From JAHHUA01 sp036635475 (GTDB lineage: Bacteria; Bacillota; Clostridia; Oscillospirales; Ruminococcaceae), in assembly GCA_036635475.1 (NCBI GenBank), contig JAVWQH010000055.1, positions 1 to 7,319 of the forward strand: a stretch of 7,319 bases of DNA, written 5' to 3'. A program made the translations under genes and the position numbers. Under the pieces are notes generated by a model. It saw only the letters and a program-made list of their open reading frames with translations, was not told the DNA's origin and made no database searches. Positions 1-6,299 of this stretch are shown piece after piece. Every line of letters starts with the position of its first letter. Positions within the stretch are counted from its first letter, which is position 1.

Positions 1-2
1 AC

Positions 3-179
3 ACCAACTGGGTTGCCCCATTAGGCGCTAACGTGGACGGCTTTGAGGGGGAAATCGGCTTAGCAAATGCGATTATTTCTGCGAGTACGACAGTGCCTTA
101 TGAGCAAGTATATCAGCAGTATATACAGAAAATGCCAAAACACTGCCCAGAAAACTATAGCTTTGAAGTTGGAATGTGA
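3..179 (+). CDS. C-terminal end of an unidentified upstream protein (partial)
   Basis: An open frame runs from the left edge (first full codon at base 3) to a TGA at 177-179, giving the last 58 residues of a protein that begins outside the window. The visible tail reads TNWVAPLGANVDGFEGEIGL and continues through an alanine/serine-rich stretch to the end FEVGM. There is no membrane segment or repeat in it. I do not recognise the family. The acidic-glycine stretch followed by a small-residue helix (DGFEGEIGLANAIISAS) faintly resembles the end of Gfo/Idh/MocA-type sugar oxidoreductases, which occur in polysaccharide clusters, but 58 residues cannot settle this. The stop lies nine bases before the next start (189) and the intervening bases carry that gene's ribosome binding site, so the two genes are probably co-transcribed. 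The frame itself is well supported; the function is not. Confidence 0.65.
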   Translation, partial: TNWVAPLGANVDGFEGEIGLANAIISASTTVPYEQVYQQYIQKMPKHCPENYSFEVGM

Positions 180-181
180 GG
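178..181 (+). promoter_or_regulatory. Ribosome binding site of the sugar transferase gene
   Basis: GAGG at 178-181 ends seven bases before the ATG at 189 and overlaps the stop codon of the upstream gene. This supports both the chosen start and translational coupling between the two genes. Confidence 0.6.
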
Positions 182-188
182 TTAGCAT

Positions 189-803
189 ATGTATCAGAAA
201 TTCTTCAAGCGAGCGATTGATTTAGTGCTATCTGTCATTGGTGTGATCGTGCTGTCACCGCTGTTTTTGATTATTACGATTGCCATTAAACTTGATGACC
301 CAGGTTCGGCAATCTTCAAGCAAAAGCGAGTTGGCATCAATAAAACCCACTTTTATCTATATAAATTCAGAAGTATGAAGGTCAATACACCTGATATACC
401 CACGCATTTGTTGGAAAATCCAGAGCAATACATCAGCAGGGTGGGAAAAATCCTCCGCAGTACCTCGGCAGATGAACTACTACAATTTTTCAATATTATA
501 TCGGGAAAAATGAGCATTATAGGGCCACGTCCTGCACTATGGAATCAATATGATTTGATTGCTGAGCGAGATAAATATGGTGCAAACGATATTAAACCAG
601 GACTTACCGGTTGGGCGCAGATCAACGGGCGTGACACCATAGAGATTGCGGATAAAGCTCGGTACGATGGCGAATATGTTGAAAAAATAAGTTTCCTGTT
701 CGACTGCAAGTGCTTTTTCGGCACGATTTTAAAGGTGCTGAAAAGGGACGGTGTATTTGAGGGTGGGATTGGTAAAGAAGAAAAGAGTGTGAGTATTAAA
801 TGA
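189..803 (+). CDS. Undecaprenyl-phosphate sugar phosphotransferase (small monotopic phosphoglycosyl transferase, CapM/EpsL/PglC type)
   Basis: The 204-residue product is a bacterial sugar transferase that moves a sugar-1-phosphate from a UDP-sugar to undecaprenyl phosphate on the inner membrane face, normally the first step of repeat-unit assembly. The N-terminus KFFKRAIDL leads into one hydrophobic segment (about 11-33) containing Ser23-Pro24, the break that makes a re-entrant rather than membrane-spanning helix in PglC. Then come FRSM (60-63), the catalytic Asp95-Glu96 in SADELLQ, IIGPRP (110-115) and PGLTGWAQINGRD (137-149), with YDGEYV (159-164) near the end. The length matches the minimal short form, without the extra N-terminal membrane and CoA-binding-like domains of WcaJ/WbaP. 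The exact sugar cannot be read from sequence; GalNAc, GlcNAc, QuiNAc4NAc or hexoses are all possible in this family. The stop overlaps the next start by four bases (ATGA, 800-803), indicating an operon. Confidence 0.95.
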   Translation: MYQKFFKRAIDLVLSVIGVIVLSPLFLIITIAIKLDDPGSAIFKQKRVGINKTHFYLYKFRSMKVNTPDIPTHLLENPEQYISRVGKILRSTSADELLQFFNIISGKMSIIGPRPALWNQYDLIAERDKYGANDIKPGLTGWAQINGRDTIEIADKARYDGEYVEKISFLFDCKCFFGTILKVLKRDGVFEGGIGKEEKSVSIK

Positions 804-1645
804 TAAAGATATTAGTAACTGGAGCTAACAGCTATATTGGAAAATCTTTTATAAATTATATGGCTCAATGGTCTTCTGTGTACTGCGTGGATGCAATACA
901 TACAACAGATGGATCTTGGAGAGAATCAACTTTCATCGGATATGATGTTATTATTCATGTAGCCGCAATTGCCCACATCAAAGAAACAAAAGAAAGTGCT
1001 CATTTTTATTATGAAATAAATCGTGATCTTGCAGTTGAAGTTGCCGAAAAAGCTAAGCGAGATGGTGTTAGTCAGTTTATTTTTCTTAGTTCCATGAGTG
1101 TATATGGTATGAATACTGGTGTAATTACAAGAGATACTTTCCCAACCCCTAAAACACATTATGGAAAATCAAAGTTAGAGGCTGAAAACCTCATAAAGCA
1201 ACTGCAATCTGATATTTTCAATGTGGCTATTTTACGGGCACTTATGGTATATGGAAAGGGTTGCAGAGGTAATTTTCAATCTGTGGTGAAGATACTAGAA
1301 AAATCTCCAATTTTCCCATCACTCCAGAATAGTCGGAGTATGATTTATGTTTTTAATCTTTGTGAGTATATCAAAATATTAATTGATCAACATAAATTTG
1401 GAATATTCTTTCCTCAAAATAAAGAGTACATGACGACATCACAAATGGCTAGATGGATTGTAAATAAAACAGGAAATAAAGTCCACTTTAGCCGTATACT
1501 AGGATTTTTTATACTTATGATGCGCCCCTTATCAGGAAAATTGCAAAAAGCTTTTGGCTCTTTGATTTACAACGAAATAGAAGATTTGGGATATTCTCAC
1601 TGCAAAATCGATAATGAGAAGTCTATTAAAGAAAGTGTTGGTTAG
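800..1645 (+). CDS. NAD-dependent epimerase/dehydratase (extended SDR), capsular type
   Basis: The 281-residue protein is an extended short-chain dehydrogenase/reductase probably acting on a nucleotide sugar or lipid-linked sugar. Visible features are the N-terminal Rossmann nucleotide-binding loop TGANSYIG (7-14), the strand motif SSMSVYG (97-103), the catalytic Tyr121-x3-Lys125 pair in YGKSK, and VYGKG (150-154). Length and motif order look complete for this class of capsule-cluster epimerases. It starts by ATGA overlap with the sugar transferase and has only a weak purine stretch before it, so it probably relies on translational coupling. Its position next to the initiating transferase suggests it modifies the first sugar, for example by C4 epimerisation or keto reduction, but the substrate is inference. 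In the substrate-binding half, the usual LRPPMVYG-like and MIYIDNL-like stretches read LRALMVYG and MIYVFNL, which may be drift. The gene is visibly more AT-rich than the downstream module. Confidence 0.88.
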   Translation: MIKILVTGANSYIGKSFINYMAQWSSVYCVDAIHTTDGSWRESTFIGYDVIIHVAAIAHIKETKESAHFYYEINRDLAVEVAEKAKRDGVSQFIFLSSMSVYGMNTGVITRDTFPTPKTHYGKSKLEAENLIKQLQSDIFNVAILRALMVYGKGCRGNFQSVVKILEKSPIFPSLQNSRSMIYVFNLCEYIKILIDQHKFGIFFPQNKEYMTTSQMARWIVNKTGNKVHFSRILGFFILMMRPLSGKLQKAFGSLIYNEIEDLGYSHCKIDNEKSIKESVG

Positions 1646-1649
1646 TAAA

Positions 1650-2043
1650 ATGATGAGAGTAGTGTTTATTTCATCAGAAGGATTTGGGTATTGCGTATTA
1701 TCAGGTTATGACGAATCCTGAGGTGACAGATAACAAAGATTATATTTTGTCAGGCGCAGCACCGATTGATTTAATTGATATCTTAAAAACAATCAGCTTA
1801 TACCTTGGTAAAACGACGCATTTTGTCAACGTTCCGTTTTGGATCGCATATAGTGGCGCTTGTTTAGTGTATGGCATAAGCCTCAAAAAAATTGACTATC
1901 GTGAAAAAGTTCAAAGGCTTGTGGAGCCGAGAACGTTCCCTCACAGTGAAGCTACTCAAGATTTTGGATATTCACCCATGCAGTTTGAAGATGGACTCAA
2001 AAAAGAAGTTGAGGACTATTTAAAATCAAAAGCAATTATATAA
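1650..2043 (+). pseudogene. C-terminal remnant of a second NAD-dependent epimerase, frameshifted and lacking its N-terminal half
   Basis: The frame ending at the TAA of 2041-2043 encodes an epimerase C-terminal region (GIAYYQVMTNPE, NKDYILSG, KIDYREKVQRL, DFGYSP) with no Rossmann loop and no YxxxK site. The in-frame sequence HQKDLGIAYYQVM extends back to about base 1672, before any usable ATG. Further back the frame meets a TAG at 1660-1662. The neighbouring frame from ATG 1650 reads MMRVVFI, and removing one T from the TTT at 1669-1671 joins the two into VFIHQKDLGIAYYQVM, which reads like normal epimerase sequence. So about 125 C-terminal residues survive of a protein that would normally have roughly 290-300. 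It differs from the intact epimerase just upstream, whose own C-terminus is present, so it is not a split part of that gene. The only convenient start is a TTG at 1684 with a purine stretch too close to serve as a ribosome binding site. A short translated product cannot be excluded. Confidence 0.8.
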
Positions 2044-2058
2044 TATTAACAGCCTAAA

Positions 2059-2066
2059 AGGGGTGA
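2059..2066 (+). promoter_or_regulatory. Strong ribosome binding site of the WbuB-like glycosyltransferase
   Basis: AGGGGTGA at 2059-2066 lies just before the ATG at 2071, with the AGGGG core seven bases away. It is one of the best Shine-Dalgarno matches in the window and allows independent initiation after the broken epimerase. Confidence 0.7.
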
Positions 2067-2070
2067 CAAA

Positions 2071-3264
2071 ATGAAGATATTAGTAGTGTGCCAATATTAT
2101 TATCCGGAAAACTTTCAGATAACACCGATATGTGAATCATTAACCAATTTGGGACATAATGTTACCGTATTAACAGGATTGCCCAATTATCCAACAGGAA
2201 TTATTCCTGATGAATACAAGAAACAACATCACGAGGAAACCATTAATGGTGTACATGTTATACGTACATTTGAGATTGGACGTAAAAAAGGTATTATTCA
2301 CCTTGCATTGAATTACTTAAGTTATATGATTTCATCGCTTCACAAGATAAAGAAGTTGGATAATGACTTTGACCTTGTTTTTGTCTATCAGTTGTCACCT
2401 GTTCTGATGGGTCTTGCTGGAAGAAAGTATTCAAAACGCAACAGTACCCCACTTTTTCTATATTGCTGTGATCTATGGCCGGAATCAATGAAAATTTATT
2501 TGAAGAACGAAAAAAGTTTAGCATTCCGTTTTATTAAATCAATCAGCAAAAAAGTGTATTCCTCGGCAGACTACATAGCAGTTCAATCCAAAAGTTTCAT
2601 TAATTATTTACATTCTGTGCATGGCATTCCAGAAAATCAAATAATGTATTTTCCCGCTTTTGCAGATGAAAGTTACCTTGAATTTGATTTTACACCAACT
2701 AACAGTGTGACGGATTTCGTATTTCTCGGAAATATTGGTATTGCACAGAACTTATCCGAAGTAATTAATGCAGTTGAAAAAATCAGAAATATTCCAAATT
2801 TTCAGGTTCATATTGTTGGTGATGGCTCTTATTTGCAAGTACTTAAAAATGAAGTAAAAAATAAGGAACTTGAAAATATAGTGAAATTCTATGGTAGGCG
2901 GTCGGTTGACGAAATGAACGACTTTTATAAGCTCGCTGATGCTTGTTTAATTTCATTGAAAACTGACGATGAGGTTGGTCTTACTCTTCCGTCGAAAATG
3001 CAAGGATATATGGCTGCTGGCAAACCAATTATTGGCATGATTAATGGTTCGGCACAAGATGTAATAAATGAATCTCATTGTGGTATTTGTGTTTCAGCAG
3101 ATGATACTGATGGATTTGCAGTGGCAATGAAGGATTTCATTGAAAACAAAGATAACTATAGAGAATGTGGCACTAATGGACGCAACTATTTTATTCGTAA
3201 CTTTAGAAAATCCATTTTTATGGAAAAACTTGAAAATAAAATGAAAGAATTGAGGAAATCGTAA
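2071..3264 (+). CDS. GT4 glycosyltransferase, WbuB-like
   Basis: The 397-residue protein is a GT-B fold glycosyltransferase of family 4, expected to act at the cytoplasmic membrane face and add a sugar to the undecaprenyl-linked repeat unit. The acceptor half opens with MKILVVCQYYYPEN, contains the GLPNYPTG motif (36-43) typical of WbuB-like enzymes, and the CDLWPES motif (133-139). The donor half starts about residue 214 with FVFLGNIGIAQNL (217-228), followed by HIVGDG (247-252) and PSKMQGYMAAGKPII (307-321), the region that contacts the nucleotide-sugar. Length is normal for the family. WbuB-type enzymes commonly sit beside FnlA/FnlB/FnlC genes and are assigned as L-FucNAc transferases there. 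With the L-hexosamine module directly downstream, I infer it uses that UDP-L-sugar. Its stop shares one base with the next start (TAATG at 3262-3266), so the genes are coupled. Confidence 0.9.
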   Translation: MKILVVCQYYYPENFQITPICESLTNLGHNVTVLTGLPNYPTGIIPDEYKKQHHEETINGVHVIRTFEIGRKKGIIHLALNYLSYMISSLHKIKKLDNDFDLVFVYQLSPVLMGLAGRKYSKRNSTPLFLYCCDLWPESMKIYLKNEKSLAFRFIKSISKKVYSSADYIAVQSKSFINYLHSVHGIPENQIMYFPAFADESYLEFDFTPTNSVTDFVFLGNIGIAQNLSEVINAVEKIRNIPNFQVHIVGDGSYLQVLKNEVKNKELENIVKFYGRRSVDEMNDFYKLADACLISLKTDDEVGLTLPSKMQGYMAAGKPIIGMINGSAQDVINESHCGICVSADDTDGFAVAMKDFIENKDNYRECGTNGRNYFIRNFRKSIFMEKLENKMKELRKS

Positions 3265-4310
3265 TGTCAGTTTTTAATGGTTCTACATTATTGATAACCG
3301 GAGGTACTGGTTCTTTTGGCAATGCCGTTCTCAACCGTTTTATTGCCACAGATATTGGTGAAATTCGTATCTTTTCTCGAGATGAGAAAAAGCAGGACGA
3401 TATGCGTCACGAATACCAGGCAACAATGCCGGAGGTAGCGGATAAAATCAAATTTTTTATTGGCGATGTTCGGGATTTGGCATCTGTCAAAAATGCCATG
3501 CACGATGTTGATTACATATTCCATGCGGCGGCACTCAAGCAGGTTCCTTCTTGTGAATTTTTCCCACTTGAGGCAGTTAAAACCAATGTGCTTGGCACAG
3601 ATAACGTGCTCACCGCAGCCATTGACGAAGGTGTCAAAACCGTAATTTGTCTATCCACTGACAAAGCGGCATATCCAGTCAATGCCATGGGTACTTCTAA
3701 GGCGATGATGGAAAAAGTCATTGTGGCAAAATCTCGCACCGTATCCCCTGACAAGACAAAAATCTGCTGCACCCGCTATGGCAATGTTATGTGCTCTCGT
3801 GGCAGTGTAATTCCACTTTGGATTGAGCAAATAAAAGCCGGCAAACCAATTACAATTACAGAGCCTGCGATGACACGATTTATTATGTCATTAGATGAGG
3901 CGGTAGAACTGGTTTTTTTTGCATTCAACGGCGGTGGCAGTGGCGACATTCTTGTCCAAAAAGCTCCTGCTTGTACTATAGGAATTCTGGCACAGGCTGT
4001 GGTGGAATTGTTTGCGCCCACAGCAGAAATTAAAACCATTGGTATCCGTCATGGTGAAAAAATGTACGAAACATTGCTGACAAATGAAGAATGCGCACAT
4101 GCGCAAGATGTGGGAGACTTCTATCGTGTCCCATGTGATAAGCGTGACTTGAATTATGATAAATACTTTATTCACGGTGACACTGAACGTGATGTTTTGA
4201 CCGAGTTTAACTCAAATAATACAACTTTGTTAAATGTGGAACAAGTCAAAAATAAGCTACTTTCACTGCAATACATTCGTGACGAGCTTGCAGCAACGGA
4301 GGTAAAATGA
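3264..4310 (+). CDS. capE: UDP-GlcNAc 4,6-dehydratase/5-epimerase, CapE/FnlA/WbjB/WbvB type
   Basis: The 348-residue enzyme is expected to carry out the first step of UDP-L-hexosamine synthesis: 4,6-dehydration and C5 epimerisation of UDP-GlcNAc to a UDP-2-acetamido-2,6-dideoxy-L-4-ketohexose. The NAD(P)-binding loop GGTGSFG is at 13-19, RDEKKQ (39-44) follows the second strand, and FHAAALKQVP lies at 86-95. The catalytic region is STDKA (131-135) followed by PVNAMGTSK (138-146): Asp133, Lys134, Met142 and Lys146. The Met at the place of the usual SDR tyrosine is the mark of CapE-type enzymes as opposed to FlaA1/PseB, which keep Tyr. RHGEKMYETLL (262-272) is the conserved C-terminal signature. 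Length matches the family. GAGG at 3252-3255 serves as ribosome binding site inside the end of the upstream gene, and the stop overlaps the next start by ATGA (4307-4310). The coding sequence holds an eight-T run at 3913-3920. Confidence 0.93.
   Translation: MSVFNGSTLLITGGTGSFGNAVLNRFIATDIGEIRIFSRDEKKQDDMRHEYQATMPEVADKIKFFIGDVRDLASVKNAMHDVDYIFHAAALKQVPSCEFFPLEAVKTNVLGTDNVLTAAIDEGVKTVICLSTDKAAYPVNAMGTSKAMMEKVIVAKSRTVSPDKTKICCTRYGNVMCSRGSVIPLWIEQIKAGKPITITEPAMTRFIMSLDEAVELVFFAFNGGGSGDILVQKAPACTIGILAQAVVELFAPTAEIKTIGIRHGEKMYETLLTNEECAHAQDVGDFYRVPCDKRDLNYDKYFIHGDTERDVLTEFNSNNTTLLNVEQVKNKLLSLQYIRDELAATEVK
4298..4303 (+). promoter_or_regulatory. Ribosome binding site of the RmlD-like reductase; start could be 4307 or 4310
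   Basis: GGAGGT at 4298-4303 is followed by two adjacent in-frame ATG codons at 4307 and 4310. The spacing is three bases to the first and six to the second. Spacing favours 4310, while 4307 gives the ATGA overlap with the capE stop. The two proteins differ by a single methionine. Confidence 0.7.
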
Positions 4311-5164
4311 TGAAATTCCTTGTGTTGGGAGCTTCTGGAATGGCAGGGCATACAATTTCCATATACCTGAAAGAACAGGGACACGATGTATTGGGATTTG
4401 TCAGACATGAAGTTCCCTTCGTTCCATGTGTTGTGGGCGATGTTATGGACACAAATTTTGTTCGTGAGCTTATTCAAACCGGAAAATTTGATACTGTAAT
4501 CAACTGCATTGGAATTCTAAACCAATCGGCGGAAGATCACAAGGAACATGCGGTTTTTCTTAATTCATATTTCCCGCATTTTCTTGCTGAAGTCACTTAT
4601 GGCATGAACAGTCAGGTCATTCATATGAGTACAGATTGTGTTTTCTCTGGAAAAACAGGACAATACACCGAGGATTCACTTCGTGATGGCGAAACCTTTT
4701 ATGACAGAACAAAGGCGCTGGGCGAGCTAAGTGACGAAAAAAATCTGACACTTCGCAATTCTATTGTTGGACCAGACATCAATGCCAACGGAATTGGACT
4801 TCTGAATTGGTTTATGAAGCAATCCGGAGAAATAAAAGGATATACACACGCAATGTGGACAGGCATGACCACGTTGCAACTTGCAAAAATCATGGAAAAA
4901 GCAGCTATTCAACGTATTCATGGGCTTTACAATATGGTTCCTGAACAGAATATTAGCAAGTATGAACTTCTTAAACTGTTCAACCATTATCTCAGATATG
5001 ATGAGATTGTAGTAAATCCGTTTGATGGCTTCTCTGCCGATAAGACATTAATACGGACGAAGTTTGATTTTGCTGAAATTGTGCCTGATTACGAAACGAT
5101 GGTAAGTGAAATGTCAGAGTGGATTAGGAAACATGCTCAGCTTTATCCCCATTATGCGCTTTAA
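4307..5164 (+). CDS. RmlD-like NAD(P)-dependent nucleotide-sugar 4-ketoreductase (WbvR/FnlB position)
   Basis: The 285-residue protein is an SDR reductase of the RmlD (dTDP-4-dehydrorhamnose reductase) superfamily. Seen: Rossmann loop GASGMAG (8-14), NCIGILNQ (66-73), MSTDCVFSG (107-115), catalytic Tyr132-x3-Lys136 in YDRTK, and the RmlD-like WTGMTTLQLA (184-193). Between the CapE-type and WecB-type enzymes it should reduce the 4-keto group of the UDP-L-hexosamine intermediate. It ends after the RmlD fold: there is no room for the C-terminal cupin domain that makes CapF/WbjC about 370 residues long. That shorter architecture is the WbvR type, where the pathway product is UDP-L-RhaNAc, epimerised to UDP-L-QuiNAc; the CapF type gives UDP-L-FucNAc. 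I infer the former, with moderate confidence, because stereochemistry cannot be read directly from motifs. Ten bases separate its stop from the next start. Confidence 0.88.
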   Translation: MMKFLVLGASGMAGHTISIYLKEQGHDVLGFVRHEVPFVPCVVGDVMDTNFVRELIQTGKFDTVINCIGILNQSAEDHKEHAVFLNSYFPHFLAEVTYGMNSQVIHMSTDCVFSGKTGQYTEDSLRDGETFYDRTKALGELSDEKNLTLRNSIVGPDINANGIGLLNWFMKQSGEIKGYTHAMWTGMTTLQLAKIMEKAAIQRIHGLYNMVPEQNISKYELLKLFNHYLRYDEIVVNPFDGFSADKTLIRTKFDFAEIVPDYETMVSEMSEWIRKHAQLYPHYAL

Positions 5165-5170
5165 GGAGAA
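5163..5170 (+). promoter_or_regulatory. Ribosome binding site deciding the wecB start
   Basis: AAGGAGAA at 5163-5170 overlaps the upstream stop codon and sits four bases before the ATG at 5175. This fixes the start at 5175 rather than the upstream in-frame ATG at 5106, which would overlap the reductase by 59 bases and adds 23 residues that look unrelated to the family. Confidence 0.75.
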
Positions 5171-5174
5171 TGAA

Positions 5175-6299
5175 ATGAGTAAATTAAAATTGATGACGAT
5201 AGTCGGTACTCGCCCAGAGATCATCAAAATGTCGGCGATTATGAAAAAAAGTGATCTGTATTTTGACAATGTGCTGGTGCATACCGGTCAAAACTATGAC
5301 TATGAATTGAATAAGGTCTTTTTCGAGGAACTTGGCCTAAGAGAACCAGACTATTACCTGAATGTTGTAGGAGATAATCTTGGTCAGACCATGGGGAACG
5401 TGATTGAAAAATCATACGAACTAATGCAAAAAATTAAGCCAGATGCTGTCCTTGTCCTGGGTGACACCAATTCTTGTCTATGTGTGATTTCGGCAAAGCG
5501 CTTGAAAATTCCGATATTTCACATGGAAGCTGGAAACAGATGTAAAGACGAAAATCTTCCGGAAGAAGTCATTCGGCGCATTGTTGATGTGACCAGCGAC
5601 GTTAATCTCTGCTATTCCGAACACGCAAGACGGTATATTTTAGACAGCGGTGTCAAACCGGAATATATATTTGTTGTTGGCTCGCCTATGAGCGAAGTTT
5701 TATCGTCCAATTCTTGGAAAATCAACAACAGTGATGTGCTTGATCGGCTTGAACTAGAACCGCATAAATATATTCTGCTTTCGGCGCACAGAGAGGAAAA
5801 CATTGATATTGAATCGAATTTTCTTAGTCTTATGAATGCAGTGAATGCAATGGCAGAACAGTATGATATGCCGATTTTGTATTCCTGTCATCCACGTTCC
5901 AGAAAATATATTGAACAGCGCGGCTTTGTGTTTGATAAACGTGTCATTCAACATAAGCCTCTGGGCTTTTTCGATTATAACAAGCTCCAACAAAATGCCT
6001 TTTGTGTTGTGTCCGATAGTGGAACAATACCGGAAGAATGTGCTTATTTCGGATTCCCTTCTGTTTCTGTGCGTACTTCTACGGAGCGCCCAGAGGCAAT
6101 GGACAAAGGGGTATTTACCATTGGATCTATTACCACAGAACAGGTTCTGCAAGCCGTTGAACTTGCCGTTTCCATGAAGCAAAACGGCGATATATCTGAA
6201 AGTGTACCATCGTATACAGACAATAACGTATCGACAAAAGTAATTAAGATTATCCAAAGTTATACTGGAATCATTAATAAAATAGTTTGGAGAAAGTAA
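5175..6299 (+). CDS. wecB: Non-hydrolysing UDP-HexNAc 2-epimerase, WecB/CapG/FnlC/WbvD type
   Basis: The 374-residue enzyme inverts C2 of a UDP-N-acetylhexosamine; in this context it should act last in the module on the reduced UDP-L-sugar. The usual family motifs are present in order: GTRPEIIK (11-18), HTGQNYD (37-43), LGDTNS with Asp97 (95-100), HMEAGNR with Glu118 (116-122), NLPEEVIRR (127-135), SAHREEN with His205 (203-209), CHPRS (238-242), SDSGTIPEE (280-288) and RTSTERPEA (300-308). These correspond to the UDP-binding and acid/base residues known from E. coli WecB. Length is normal. A plain WecB making UDP-ManNAc has the same motifs, so the assignment to the L-hexosamine pathway rests on the CapE and RmlD-like genes immediately upstream. 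Its TAA shares one base with the next start (6297-6301), continuing the chain of coupled genes. Confidence 0.93.
   Translation: MSKLKLMTIVGTRPEIIKMSAIMKKSDLYFDNVLVHTGQNYDYELNKVFFEELGLREPDYYLNVVGDNLGQTMGNVIEKSYELMQKIKPDAVLVLGDTNSCLCVISAKRLKIPIFHMEAGNRCKDENLPEEVIRRIVDVTSDVNLCYSEHARRYILDSGVKPEYIFVVGSPMSEVLSSNSWKINNSDVLDRLELEPHKYILLSAHREENIDIESNFLSLMNAVNAMAEQYDMPILYSCHPRSRKYIEQRGFVFDKRVIQHKPLGFFDYNKLQQNAFCVVSDSGTIPEECAYFGFPSVSVRTSTERPEAMDKGVFTIGSITTEQVLQAVELAVSMKQNGDISESVPSYTDNNVSTKVIKIIQSYTGIINKIVWRK

Noticed and set aside
1646..1684. Programmed frameshift or fusion of the intact epimerase with the downstream fragment
   Set aside because: The upstream epimerase already has its own complete C-terminal region, so joining the two would duplicate that region. 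No slippery site with a stimulatory hairpin is evident.
2039..2044. Perfect TATAAT hexamer just before the WbuB-like gene, as a possible internal promoter
   Set aside because: No acceptable -35 element lies at 16-18 bases; the nearest TTGAGG (2009-2014) is 24 bases away. There is no TGn extension, and the surrounding sequence is AT-rich, so chance is likely.
3512..4477. Several antisense open frames of 68-101 codons opposite the capE gene and the reductase start
   Set aside because: All are explained by codon composition of the sense genes; the translations have no domain signature and overlap one another.
5106..5174. Longer version of the WecB-type protein starting at ATG 5106
   Set aside because: It would overlap the reductase by 59 bases, has no good ribosome binding site, and adds residues foreign to the family. 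The ATG at 5175 has AAGGAGAA just before it and gives the normal N-terminus.
5845..6177. Plus-strand frame of 110 codons inside the WecB-type gene
   Set aside because: It is out of frame with a gene carrying all family motifs at this place and has no supporting start signal.
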